This document shows, piece by piece, positions 36,491-47,803 of a DNA stretch of 64,000 bases. Origin of the DNA: Paramecium octaurelia (Eukaryota; Ciliophora; Oligohymenophorea; Peniculida; Parameciidae); assembly GCA_905182995.1 (NCBI GenBank), contig CAJJDP010000097.1:65897-129896 (forward strand), read 5' to 3'. The notes under the pieces are model-generated. The model was given only the letters and a program-made list of their open reading frames with translations. It was not told the DNA's origin and searched no databases. A program made the position numbers and the translations under genes. The stretch's first letter is position 1. Each line of letters opens with the position of its first letter.

Positions 36491-36506
36491 TATTCCAAAA
36501 AGTACC

Positions 36507-36602
36507 TGATTTAGGGTTAATAGCTATTGCTTCATTGTAACATTCAATTGCTTCTTAATATTGTTTCAATTCATGTAAAACTATACCCAATAGAAATTTC
36601 TT
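36507..36602 (-). pseudogene. Remnant of a TPR repeat
   Basis: Minus strand reads LLGIVLHELKQYQEAIECYN then EAIAINPKS, a near-perfect TPR unit of the kind found in the large Paramecium TPR families. Upstream and downstream the frame breaks into TGA and the 19-bp tandem repeat, so only one repeat survives. A fragment of a decayed TPR gene is likely. Confidence 0.55.
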
Positions 36603-36815
36603 AATCAATAATTAAAAGTATGAAATAGATAAAGAACTCCTTAATGAATATATAAATTATTACGTTTAGAAGTTTGAAATTAGTTAATATACTCATCAAA
36701 ATCTCAATAAATTTAATTTACGGATGATTTCAAGACTGCCAAGGCAGTTGATTAAAAGTGTTTCCTTTATTATTCAGGATAGGAAAAATAAAACAAGATG
36801 GTCATGTATGTAGTA

Positions 36816-37088
36816 ATGAATATCCTAAATATCGATGATTATATCTTCAATATAGGGGTGGCTAGCTAAAACAATAATCCAAATAATTATTAGGCTTGCG
36901 ATTTACTTACAGATAAGGGAACTTTAATAAGAGATAAAGAATCATTGTAGACTAATCTAACAGTAAATAATGGCTCAAAAATTAAAGTCTGTCATAGTAA
37001 AAAGTATCCTAGAACAATATAATTTACAATAGACAAAAGTTTTAAAGTATATTCATATCCATATAAATCAAGGATAGAATAAGTTTGA
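36816..37088 (+). CDS. Short frame of uncertain status
   Basis: 90 codons, MNILNIDDYIFNIGVASQNN..., ending SRIEQV at TGA 37086-37088. The end NGSKIKVCHSKKYPRTIQFT is faintly like the last strands of a SPRY/B30.2 domain. The preceding stretch (from MISRLPRQLIKSVSF at about 36724, and another frame ending in EYPKYR) looks coding too but cannot be joined by a normal intron. Possibly a remnant. Confidence 0.3.
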
Positions 37089-38525
37089 AATATCTGATTT
37101 TTTCACCTAAATTCATTATTATTATTAAAAATGTTTAGGTTCAATTAATTTCTAATCCAAAAAAATTTTCCAAATAACAGAAGGTTTAATTTGTTGATAA
37201 TCAACAGAATTGAATAATTTTTATTTTTATATATATCATATTAAATATCTTAGCATTTTACATTAAAAAATGAATTAATGAAAATGAAGTTTACAGTAAT
37301 AAATGATTTAGATTATATAAAATAAATAAATAAACTTAATTTAAGATGCTTGAAAGAATGGTATTTTTTCATTTTGGTATATGTGAACAATAACTGGATT
37401 TCTAGGTTTATAGTTAAAGGTCATGAAGATTAATAATTATACTAATCTAAAAAAATTAATTAAAAATGGATTAAAATACTTATTTATTTATAATTTAAAA
37501 TAATTTGTATTTAAAGAATTTATCACTCCAAAAATATAAATGTATATATATTAATGACCCTTAAAAAATAACATGTTTTTTCATTAAAGGTTCCTCTCAT
37601 TTTAATATTGCAAACTATATGAAAATCTAAACAAATTATCTAAATTTAGTAATTTCAATATATGTCTGACTTTTTAAGACTCTAAATAACCATGAATGGA
37701 AGTTTCAGGTAATTGATTTTACCAAAATTTTGCAATGCCTTAAATTTACTAATCAGAAAATGCTTCGTAATGTATTTGTAAATTACAATGCTAGATTAAA
37801 ATCTAGGACATTTTTGAATAGAATTGTCATTTTTACTTGATGAAAATGAAGTTGAATTACTAATGGAGGGAATTGGGATTGAAATTTTTATGAGAAAAAT
37901 TAAAGTGGAAGACGCTGAGGATTCTGAATGGAAAGTCAAAGATATCAATAATTTTGGTAAAAATACTAGAAAAGATCAATTATTTGAAATAAATGAAATA
38001 TCGTTTCAATTAAAAATCTCTTTACTCTACATAGTAATTTGCTTTATCTTATGATTAGCTAGCCTAATTAAAATTTCATGATTAATAATTTACACAGCAA
38101 ATAATAGTTCATCCATAAGGTATTTTGTATAAAGCAAATAAATAGTTGAATAATTCATATTGAGTAGTTATTAAGGAATTGCAAAGTTTGGAGGTGTATT
38201 GTAATTTGGATTAAAATTAATAATTTGATACATTTTAAATCTTTTGAAATCAAATTACAATTGGAATAGGATTTACTTTATGTTATCATAAATACAAATT
38301 CAAATGATGAATCAGATGTTTCAATGCAATTAGAAAAATTCGTTTTTGGTTCTTTGAATCTCTCAAGATATTCGTTTTTTAGTAGTATTTGATGTACACG
38401 GTAAATGAATGGTAAGAATAGGATGTTTAAGTATATAGTTGGCTTTAAAAATGTTGTATTTGGTTTGATTAATTTATGGTTGATAATGGGAAAAATTCGT
38501 TTTTATGTGATTGATAATAAAATAA

Positions 38526-39653
38526 ATGAAATCAATTATTCTGATTGCCCTCATTGCTGTGGCTTTCACAGCAAGAGTCTAAGAGAGAAACATGGCCAAA
38601 GTGTAAGCTGATTTGGCTAAGAGCAATTACGGAAAGGCTTTGCTTCATTTAGTTGAGTTACACTCAATGGCTGGAGGACCAGTTCAAGAATTGATTGATG
38701 CTATTGAAGAACTCATCAATGATTTAGAAGAGGAATTAGAAGAATTAGAATTCAATTTCTAAGTAAGAACAAACGAACACAATGCCTTGGTTGTTTCATT
38801 AGAACAAGACATCTAAGATGCTGTCATTGGTAAAAATATATATTGAATATTGTAGATGTTAACAATACACAAGATACTTTGGATAACCTTCTCTACCCAA
38901 GAAGAGCTTAAATTCAAGACAAAATTGACTCTGTCATTGGATATCAAGAAGACAACAGAAAGAATTATGATGAGGCTATCTTAGTTAGAGAATAAGAGCA
39001 TGAAGCCTTTGAAGCCTAAGTTGCTGAATTGAACGACGCTACAGCTTCAGTCGATGATGCTTTGGCCCTCCTCGCTTCACTCACCAACCCATCATTGTTG
39101 TAAATCAGAAGATTCCAAAATACACTTAAGAGCATTGAGAGCAAGATCAGATCAAGATCCAGAATGGCTCCCATGATCAAGGCTTTGATTAGTTTAGCAT
39201 CAAATCAAAACTTTTCTAACTAAGACGTATTGAAGAACATCGTTGATGCCCTTAACGAATTCAGAAATGCTGTTGTTGATTAAATTAATGACTTGACAGC
39301 CTAAGAAGCCCAAGATGTAATTGATCATGAAGCCTACCTTGAATAATTGGATGACGAATACCATGAATTCTAAAGACAAATCGACAGAGCTACAGTGGAT
39401 TTGACTGCCACCAATGGTATCGATAATAAAATAATTTTGTATAGAAAAGATCGACTCCATGGTTGAATTCAGAGACTAAAGAGCTGCTGATCAAAAGTAA
39501 TACACAGCCGAATTAGAATTGGAAAATAACACCTATGCTGAAGAAACCGATATCTACACCAACACCAAGAACGAATTCACCAGAGAATTGGGAGTCAGTG
39601 AGTAAGCTTTGGCTCTTGTAAAGAGTGTCGACTTCTCAAACGTCAAAGTTTGA
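38526..39653 (+). CDS. Trichocyst matrix protein (TMP)
   Basis: About 358 residues with two introns of 26 and 28 nt (near 38831 and 39415). It begins with a signal peptide, MKSIILIALIAVAFTARV, and continues as an acidic coiled coil rich in Glu, Asn, Gln, Ala and Leu: NDLEEELEELEFNFQVRTNE, SVIGYQEDNRKNYDEAILVR, RAAVDQKQ-like end and TELGVSEQALALVKSVDF-type C-terminus. This fits the Paramecium trichocyst matrix (TMP, T1/T2/T4) family: small acidic proteins made as precursors, cleaved in secretory vesicles and packed into the crystalline trichocyst core, which expands on exocytosis. The pattern SMAGGPVQELIDAIEELIND near residue 50 is close to known TMP N-termini. Family is large and multigene. 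Confidence 0.88.
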
Positions 39654-40325
39654 TAATCATCCACATTATTATAAATATCATTTAATTTTAACAGCTACAT
39701 ATATATATCTATATTAAATTTGATGATAGCCTCTAACCCAATTATACGATACTTTTTGTAAATATAATAGGTATTTCTAATATTCACAAAGATTTTTGAG
39801 TTAAATTTGGAAATTTTCAGAAATAGGATTCAAATCTTATCTCTAGATTTAAATTTTGTTCCCCTTATATTTGAATTATTAAATATAAGAAATAAAGGAA
39901 AAATCCTAAAAATGTATGTAATTTCAATCTAATTTTACATTTTTCATTTTTAGCCTTAATAATTAGCATTTTATCCCTGAGTTCTAATTGATTTTATCAT
40001 CATTGATAGAAATTTCAGTTTCTCCTTTGAAATGATCCTTTTTTAATCTAATTGAGCTCTGAAATTTTGAGTACTGAAAAATTATCCCAATTATGTAATT
40101 GATAAATTTAATCTCAGTATTAACCAGTTCTCCGAGCGATTGATCAATTATTTATTTTAATTACGATGTAGGTTAGAATTGCAATTAGAGTAAATTTAAT
40201 GAATTAAAAAATAATAAAAATAATATTTCATTTCAGATACGTAATAATGAAAATAGTAACTATTATGATTTGCTTATAAAATGGCAACAATTTCAAATGA
40301 TAATCATTAAAAATTATTAATATAC
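39654..40325. other. Intergenic with a possible minus-strand fragment
   Basis: About 670 bp of A/T-rich sequence. A minus-strand frame is open from about 40233 to TGA 39924-39926, with protein-like words (LVNTEIKFINYIIGIIF, KDHFKGETEISINDDKIN), but it has no start codon. It might be a gene fragment or chance. Confidence 0.3.
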
Positions 40326-41312
40326 ATGTTAACCTTTCAATTACAATATCAACTTTTATTTGGTGATGCAATATATATTTCTGGTGATTCTGACTATTTT
40401 GGCAGATGGTCTTTGAATCAAGCTAAAAGAATGCAATGGAATCAGGTAAGCCAAATCTCTTAAATAGGGACATCTTTGGACCATCGAAATCCCCACCCAT
40501 GATTTCCAATACAAATATTTTGCCTCTTCTTTCAACCAACCAAGCAATGCCGAATGGGAGTTTGGCCCCAATCGTCTAATGAGAACAACAGAATCCTCAC
40601 GTATTCAATATTTAAATTTTAAAGACATAGTTGACATATGGAATCACAGAAAGGTTATGTTCCAATGCTATAACCCTCAGAAGTATCCCATGCTAATTTC
40701 TGGATCCACCTTGGATCTTGGCAATAATATTAAGCGAGTACCCATGAAGTAAAAATAAGATATATCCTATAAAAAAATAATTGCCAATGTTATTGAGGAT
40801 AAAGTGATTCATTATCAATTTCACATCAAAACCAAAAGACACTATTCAAGTTCAATAATGAGTTTATATCTGGATACTTCAGCGTTGCAAAACTCCAACC
40901 TCAACTTTTCATACAAAAACTACATCGTAGCTTTTTGTGAAGGAATTGAAGCGATTACAAAATCAATCTATCAATTGGATAGTCATATTTGTTACGGTTA
41001 TGTTCCTAATGATAAAACAGATTTTAATTTGCTTAAGGATCACAATGTCCACACCATAGTCGAGTTCTCAAGTTCGGTTGACTAACCAACCTATTCTGTT
41101 AAATTTGGAGACTTTAACTATCATACTGTCAATTTCCGTTCAAATATGAATGAAAACTACATTTCAAGACTTTGTTCCTTCATTCAATTATTAATTACCA
41201 AATATCAAGTAAGTATAAAATTAATTAATAGGTCATTTATGTGTGTAATAATTCACTTTCTCATGTGAGAAAGTACCTCTAAGTTTACAAAAGTTTAGGG
41301 ATATCATAATGA
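40326..41312 (+). CDS. Laforin-like protein: CBM20 domain plus degenerate phosphatase domain
   Basis: About 313 residues with introns of 22 nt (near 40447) and 23 nt (near 41212). The N-terminus, YQLLFGDAIYISGDSDYFGR followed by W, WTIEIPTHDFQYKYF and WEFGPNRLMRTT, is a CBM20 starch/glycogen-binding domain. The middle resembles the start of a dual-specificity phosphatase (ICYGYVPNDKTDFNLLKDHN, VHTIVEFSSSVDQPTYSVKF). At the expected catalytic loop it reads YVCNNSLSHVRKYL, C-x7-R in place of the HC-x5-R signature, and the protein then ends ...YKSLGISQ. So the Cys and Arg are near but the loop is not standard. Laforin itself binds glycogen and dephosphorylates it. This protein probably binds polysaccharide (Paramecium glycogen/amylopectin) without phosphatase activity. 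Confidence 0.72.
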
Positions 41313-41473
41313 AGATATTTACTTACTTATTTACGTGTGTTTTCTGAACATTTAATTATTTTTAGTTTTAATTTAATTATACTTAATCACAATACAATCA
41401 TTTTGATTAAAATCAGAATACTTATAATTTGTGAAAAATAGTATGATATTATAAAATATGAAATTATATAATT

Positions 41474-41845
41474 ATGTATAAATATTAAGAGCAATATGCG
41501 AAATAATCTGAAGAAATTTTAGGATTATTTCTGGATATGGCAGAGGAGGGAGAACAACCGAAAATAATGAACAGATTGAAAAAAACATTAAAAAAAGCAT
41601 AAAAGAATGTAAATATTATTGATGATAACAAGTTGGATAGAATGGAAAAGGAAAGCATATCTGGAGAGTAAAGACTATAGGTTTGGCAATAGCAAAATGA
41701 TGTTCATAAAACCATTATGGAAATTTAAGGATTAAGTTCAGATTCTGATGATGAAGAAGAGTTCGTTTACAACGGATCAAAGTTTAACCTCATCAACATG
41801 ATAGTGCTACTTTTAACTATTGTTCTCATCAGTCAATATCCATGA
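41474..41845 (+). CDS. Small tail-anchored protein
   Basis: 123 residues, no intron. Begins MYKYQEQYAKQSEEILGLFL, a helical Gln/Lys-rich domain (KKTLKKAQKNVNIIDDNKLD, EKESISGEQRLQVWQQQ) that could be a coiled coil, an acidic linker SSDSDDEEEF, and a C-terminal hydrophobic helix NLINMIVLLLTIVLISQYP. This single-span tail-anchor layout resembles SNARE or peroxin-like proteins, but no SNARE heptad zero-layer was identified. Function unknown. Confidence 0.7.
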
Positions 41846-41970
41846 CTCAAGATAATATTTACTATAATAAATAATTTTATTTGGAATCTCAATTTTATTA
41901 CTATATTTTAAAAAGCCTCATAAGAATCAATATACTATTAAAATATAGAAATAAAACTCAAACACTAAAA

Positions 41971-42773
41971 TCAAAAAAGAATTGTATTTCCAAACTTCTT
42001 TCGGATGTAAAACTGTCCATGATTGAGAGGTTTCTTATTCGATTTCGTCATTGACAACTTTAATTCGTTCTAACTTTATTCACTTAATAGATCCAACAGA
42101 AAGCAAAGCCTAGAGTGCAGTTCAGTTTATAGAAATAGACTTATTTCTGGATCTTCAATTGAAAAAATTACTGTTCTAAAATTTATTTCTTTGAGTTTCG
42201 TACTGTGTCAGAAGTAATTGCTCTTTCAAAAGACACAGTTTTGTTAGTATTTAAAATTTTGGTGATTATTCGTCTTAATTTATTTGTTCTTATTGAAGTC
42301 TTAAATTCTCTCTAATCAAGAATAAGCTATAATTGATAAGATTCAGTTTCATCAACTACAGATTAACCAAATTTGCATTTTTATCTCATTCCAAAAGGAT
42401 TGGATATTGAGAAAGTCTCTTAAAATTTGAAACTTTATTTTTTCGACTAAGCTGTCTTCTTAATTTAATATTTTGGTTTTATTGATTTACTTTATCGTTG
42501 GTTGATATAGCCTTTTGGGGAATACTTGGAGATGGGAGTTGATCTGGGTTAAACTATTACCCAAATGAATTTTTATATAAATTGTCTTCAAATTTTGTTT
42601 TTTCGAATTCTAAGATTTCAAGCAAACATAAAGTAAAAAATAAATAAATATTTTCATTCTATAAAACCCTTATGAAAAATTCTTAGGCACTTTAAAACTA
42701 AATTCTAACTAACAATAACACCAAACACCTAATGATAATTTAAATAATCTTTGTAGAATTCAGGTTGATCCAT
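41971..42773 (-). CDS. Hypothetical protein with one in-frame TGA
   Basis: Starts MDQPEFYKDYLNYHQ (ATG at 42773). After a 31-nt intron it reads FQSAQEFFIRVLQNENIYLF, then FNPDQLPSPSIPQKAIS, KLRRQLSRKNKVSNFKR. At 42396-42398 there is a TGA, but the same frame continues DKNANLVNLQLMKLNLINYS, ENLRLQQEQINQDEQSPKF; a 28-nt intron then leads to IFSIEDPEISLFLQTELHSR and the end GQFYIRKKFGNTILF (TGA 41971-41973). Both sides look coding. So it is a nearly intact gene with one nonsense codon, an error or a pseudogene. No domain was recognised; the C-terminal half looks like a coiled coil. Confidence 0.5.
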
Positions 42774-42930
42774 TCATTAAATTTCTTTTTTGAATGCCCT
42801 TTCATTATATAAAATTTATATATGATAAATTTAGAACAATAAATGTGGTAAGTATAAATAAGGAGCTTTCTTAATCTTCATTTTTGAATTGAGACTTAAA
42901 TTAAACAGTTTAAATCATTTTATAATATTA

Positions 42931-44041
42931 ATGACACGACATTCTTAGATTATCAACACTCACAAAACCATATCCTCAGTTGATGATCTTCCAGGTTTAA
43001 CTATACATGAGAAGCTATTTAAAGGAGGATATGGTACAATATTCAGGGGTGTGGATCACACTACAAAATAAGAAATTGCTATAAAATATTCTAAGTTTGA
43101 CTTATCTAATGAATACAAAATTATGAAAAAGTTATCACACATACCGGGAATTCCTAAAGCGTACTCTTTAGGAGAATAAAGCAAATCTACATATTTAAGC
43201 ATGGAATATTTAAATTCAGATCTGCATACTATAAGGGCTAAACTGAAATAACTCTCTTTAAAGTGCATCTGCTGTATTGCCATCAAAGTACTCGAAATAT
43301 TGAAAGAAGTTCATGCTTTAAATATTGTACATAGAGACATCAAGCCTACAAATCTAATGATAAAATCACTTGAAGGTGTTTAATATTGTAATGATTCTTA
43401 GATTCATAAATATATCTGATTGATTTTGGGATAGCTAAGGAGGCTGACTAATTTGGCTATACTGAAGAAGTGGAAGGGACTCTGCTCTACGATCCTCTCC
43501 AGGTGCATAGAAGGCTACCCTACAGATTCATTGACGATATTGAGATGCTCGCGTACACCCTCGTATTTCTGTATAAAGGTAAAAATAGCGTTGATCATAT
43601 AGGTCATCTACCTTGGATGAAGTATCCAAACAACATACTTTACAACGAGGAGGTGATGAGACATAAGGAATCCTATCTGAGTTCCAAAACTATGAGTAGA
43701 CTTCCATTTGCTGAACTCTTTGGGTACATCAAATGGAATCAAAATGTTAATAAACCAAATCATGATTTTTTGATTTCGTTATTTAAGAAGATCTTGGCGG
43801 ACAATAAAATGCTGGAGAACTACCTGTATGATTGGGTTGAAAATATCACTCCTCTTACATCTTCTAAAACAAAGACAACTATCAGTATATTCAATTACTT
43901 TTGTGATGAGAATGAACATAGTTAAACAGGTAAATGTAATGCTTATGAATTGTAGACTTATCTGACGATGAAGAAAGCCAAGGTGTTTTTACTTTGACAC
44001 AATAGGTATACAAATTCTTATAAAGGAATGACATAATTTGA
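42931..44041 (+). CDS. Casein kinase 1-like protein kinase
   Basis: Starts MTRHSQIINTHKTISSVDDL. Kinase features are KGGYGTIFRGVDHTTKQEIA then IKYS (VAIK-type Lys), HRDIKPTNLM catalytic loop and LIDFGIAK. The SIN/EGT-like VEGTLLYDPLQVHRR and DDIEMLAYTLVFLYKG then LPWM match the CK1/VRK-type C-lobe. Introns of 26 nt (after SLE, about 43378), 24 nt (43579-43602; multiple of three and without an in-frame stop) and 26 nt (near 43931) are inferred. The C-terminus is Asn/Asp-rich (DLSDDEESQGVF). Active-site residues look intact. The role is unknown; CK1-like kinases are expanded in ciliates. Confidence 0.82.
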
Positions 44042-44149
44042 ATATATATTTTAGTAATGTTATTAAAGATAGAAGATAATAATAGCATTAATTCTTATTG
44101 AGATTAAGTTGTTCTGAAAGATTAAATTTAATATTAATATATTTTTTAA

Positions 44150-46588
44150 ATGAGCAACTACAAAAAATCCTTTGTGAAATGTAATTTAAATAACTAATTA
44201 AAAGTCCTTAGGTCGATTGATCTGTTCGGATAAAATATTCTTCTCAATCTCAACGGTGAAGATTAGTATAAAACTGGATGTGGAGGTATGATGACTTTAT
44301 TCATTTTGGCAATCGTTGTGTTATTCTTTTAATCCAACATATAAGATTTCGTCAACAAAGTCAACATTCAAAGTGAAACTAATCAAGTCTTTGAAGATCA
44401 GCCAGATTAAATATACATTAATGATACAAACTTCATGTTCGCAGTAGCCATAGAATAAACGAATTTCAATTCAAATCCATTTTTCAACATCACCATGTCC
44501 GCAAGGTATTCCCTCTCAATAAATTAGACGCTACGAACGATAAGGTGATGGATCCCTCGCCAAGGAAGAGACCCTAATAGATCTTGTTCCATGCACAGTA
44601 GAGAGATTCCAATAGATTTTTAATCAGTTTGGATAAAATTTTACTCAGCAATATAATGAGATCGGTTTAGACTCTTGGCTTTGTCCCTAGTATTTAATTT
44701 CGCTATAATTAGACTGAATTACTCATTCACCCTCAAGGGAAGGTACACTAATAAGTTTTTTGATTTCATGAAAATAACTGTTAGTCAATGTAGCAACTCC
44801 TCCCAGACAAATTCCTTTTATACATGGTAGCCTAATTGTGCATCTGAAGAAGCCATTTCTCAATGGCTCATGCAACAGAGATAATATCGAGTCAAGATGT
44901 ATTAATTACAATTAATTCAGATATATAACAAACCAAATGATCAGTCCACAAAAGGGAGATGATTATGTTTAATCCTTTTTAGATGATGAATTATTTTTCT
45001 CTTTCATCCCCTAAGTCATCGGTAAAGAAGTAGACATTTTCTTTACTAAATATCTTATGTAAACTGATAATAATCTACTTCCAACTGGCAGTGAATTTGA
45101 TACAACAGAGATGTTTGCCAAAGAATAAGGAGACTATCGAGATTAAAACAGTTTTGCTAGTGATACTTATGCGACAATCTATCTCAGAAGATCCCCTTAC
45201 ACTACCTACATATCGAGATCATATTAAAAATTGGATAAGATGCTTTCAATTTTAGGAGGATTTGCCAATATTGTAATTGTTGTTTTCGGGTTCTTTGTTG
45301 GCATGTATAATAAACAATTATGTAATCTTTAATTTTGTATTTAATTTAGATTTAATTGAATTGGCTAATCAAATTTATGACTTTAATTTTGGCTAGGAAT
45401 ACCAAGAAAAATTTGAAAGAGAAAAATTGGCCTAAGACATTACTTATCTAAAGTCACAACCTATGATTTTAAGTCGATGTAGTCCTATTTCATCTATGAA
45501 TCCTGGAAATAGTTCTTTAGGTAAGAATTATAGAATGTCGATTCGATAAACTTTCTCTTAGAAATTTGACTACGTTTAAGGAGTTAAGGCAAATAGGGAG
45601 GAATCATGCAAAATGATTATTGGTAGTCATTGGCAGCCGATGGGAGACAAAGAAGTTGAATGGCAAAGTGCAGATGCTGCTGATGTCTACAATAATCATT
45701 AGGCAGATGTGTCTGACATAATTAAAGAAAATGCAAAGAATTATTAAGATGATCCAAGAATTTCTAAAGATCAGACTGAATAAGATCGGAAGAAATCTTG
45801 CAAAGAAATCCATTAAAAAATAGTTAAGAAAATAGGGAATCATAATAGAAAGGAATATCTGACCAAATAAATTTAAGCAATGCTTGATCGCAGCAGACCT
45901 ATTGTGTTTACAATTAAGTTTTTACTACATTAATTGTTTTGTGGAAAATTCTTTTAGGATTAAAATTCAATTCTGTTAAATAAAGCTATGTATGAAAATT
46001 AAATTAAGAATAGAAAGAAAATCAATTCAGATATTGACATATGTGTGTTGATAGACAAAGTGAATGAAATAGAATTGATTAAAGAACTATTATTGAATAA
46101 AGATCAATAGATATTGTTTAACTTTGCTCCCAAAGAAGTGATTACAATTGATAATGAGTATCATTAACATTAGCCCCCTGGAAGAAGAGAGAATAAGTAT
46201 TTTATTGAATCTAAATCTCTATAGAAGAGCATTCACAAAGACTCTTGGAGTTCAATTTGGAGATGTAGCCAAAATGATGTTAGACAAAAAGTTTAAGAAA
46301 GGATAATTTGTCACGCCTGGAATGCAAATATATTATAAACTTTATTCAGCGTATGAGAAGGTTGCTTTGTCAAACGAAAAGAACAATCGATTCAACTAGG
46401 TTTTGATTGAAAAACTTGGCTAAGAAGTTAAAGATGTTTTTGACATATCCAATTATATTCAAGGGGATCAAACTAGCAAGAATATAGAAAAACTAAGAAA
46501 AAAGAAAAATAATCCCTAGGAAGAAGAGTAGCCGATTGGATTAACAAGTATGGATTACAGAGATATTAATTAATCTATGATTAAATGA
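44150..46588 (+). CDS. Two-TM ciliate membrane protein, copy 1
   Basis: Starts MSNYKKSFVKCN. The signature SIDLFGQNILLNLNGEDQYK then TGCGGMM precedes the first TM (TLFILAIVVLFF). An extracellular-type region follows (intron 22 nt, near 44503), with DLVPCTVERF, NFTQQYNEIGLDSWLCP and later IYLRRSPYTTYISRSYQKL. The second TM is MLSILGGFANIVIVVFGFFV. The cytoplasmic half has DICVLIDKVNEIELIKELLL, ILFNFAPKEVITIDNE and a C-terminal NQVLIEKLGQEVKDVFDISN. A close relative lies at 49886-52063. Function unknown. The junction at about 46158-46178 is odd: the frame resumes one base later, either a 16-nt intron or an extra C in a C5 run. Ends 5 bp from the convergent DJ-1 gene. Confidence 0.72.
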
Positions 46589-46593
46589 AATTC

Positions 46594-47175
46594 TCATTTA
46601 TGTGTTATTGTTACTCCCAAGAGTTTAACAAACTCTCTAAAGGCATTTGCATGTCCTGGCCAAGCTGGGGATGTTACGATATTGCCATCAACAACCACTT
46701 CGTCATATCCAACCTTCTCATAAACGCCACCTTGTTTTGTGACTTCAAATTTGCAGGCAGGATAACATGTCAATTTTTTGCCTTCTATTCCTCCTACTGC
46801 TGTTAATAATTGTATTCCATGACAAACAGCTACAATTGGTTTCTTCTCTTTAAGGAAGTGTTCCACAACTACTAATACTTCATCATGTAATCTCAAATAT
46901 TCTGGAGCTCTTCCTCCTGGTAAAACCAACCCGGCATATTGACTTGGATCCTAAGGAAAATCAGCATTGATTGTGAAATCATGTCCTCTAGATTCCATAT
47001 AAGTCTAGTCTCCATCTCTAAAATCATGAACAGCTGTCTTCACTTTATCCTATTTCTTTTTCTATGGGCAAACAGCATCGACCTAAAATCCTAAAAGAGT
47101 TAAAGCTTAGAAGGGGAAATAAATTTCCAAGTCTTCTCCGTAGTCTCCGACAATCATAAGAATTTTAGAATTCAT
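46594..47175 (-). CDS. DJ-1/PfpI-family protein
   Basis: 193 residues, no intron. Start MNSKILMIVGDYGEDLEIYF. The nucleophile motif is PIVAVCHGIQLLTA with the elbow Cys, preceded by LVLPGGRAPEYLRLHDEV, and the end has VTSPAWPGHANAFREFVKL. The Glu in GDYGEDLE is the conserved Glu near the Cys. The family includes PfpI-like glyoxalase/deglycase and stress proteins; the Cys, His (CHG) and Glu are present, so enzyme activity is plausible. Ends 5 bp from the convergent membrane protein gene, so both terminators must overlap. Confidence 0.9.
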
Positions 47176-47803
47176 CTATATTAATATTTAAATTTAATGA
47201 AAATATTTATCTTCATAATGATATATATTTCAAGATATGAAGCCTTATAAAAAATCGAATTATTTAATATTTCATATTATTTAGGCTAGATTCGATGATC
47301 GAATTACAAATTATTAAATGAATTACAACTTAATTTAGGAATAAAATTCTCAAAGAATTAAAATGGATTATTAATTTGACTCGATCGATCTCCCACTAAT
47401 TATAAAAATATCAAAATATAATGATATTCACATAACATAAAGAGGATTTAGATTAATTAGAGTTAAAAAAAATAGGCTAATGAAATTTGAGTAACACGAT
47501 TATTATACATTATATTATTATAAAATAATTTAATTGCATTAAAATTTTATTTCATATTTAGATCTATTAACCTTATTTAAACATTTTACAAGATAACCTT
47601 ATTTTTTATAGAATTTAAACATTATTTTTTTGAATTCAATGATATATTCAATTTAGAATTTATCAAAATGTTTCAAGAAATAATATATTGTTTTCTAAAT
47701 ATTTAACAGATATTTAGAAATAGATAATATATTCTAAATCTTAAGTGATAACTAAATGAAATTATATTATGAAATGAAAAGTCAAATAATAATTATAATG
47801 AAT
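47176..47803. other. Intergenic, nothing recognised
   Basis: About 630 bp, over 80% A/T, with no ORF that reads as protein. Upstream region of the DJ-1 gene and downstream of the next minus gene. Confidence 0.5.

Larger units (their letters stand above)
36100..38525. other. Gene-poor 2.4-kb region with remnants
   Basis: Very A/T-rich. It holds a TPR remnant (minus, about 36507-36602), a 19-bp tandem repeat (36445-36490), a short + strand frame (36816-37088), and a + strand frame at about 37863-38054 reading MEGIGIEIFMRKIKVEDAED..., open upstream only to a TGA at 37815 and lacking an upstream ATG. No domain is recognised in the last. This is the longest stretch without a confident gene in the window. 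Confidence 0.5.

Noticed and set aside
37824..38054. 76-residue protein in the gene-poor region
   Set aside because: No ATG at the frame start and no domain; kept only as a note within the intergenic region.
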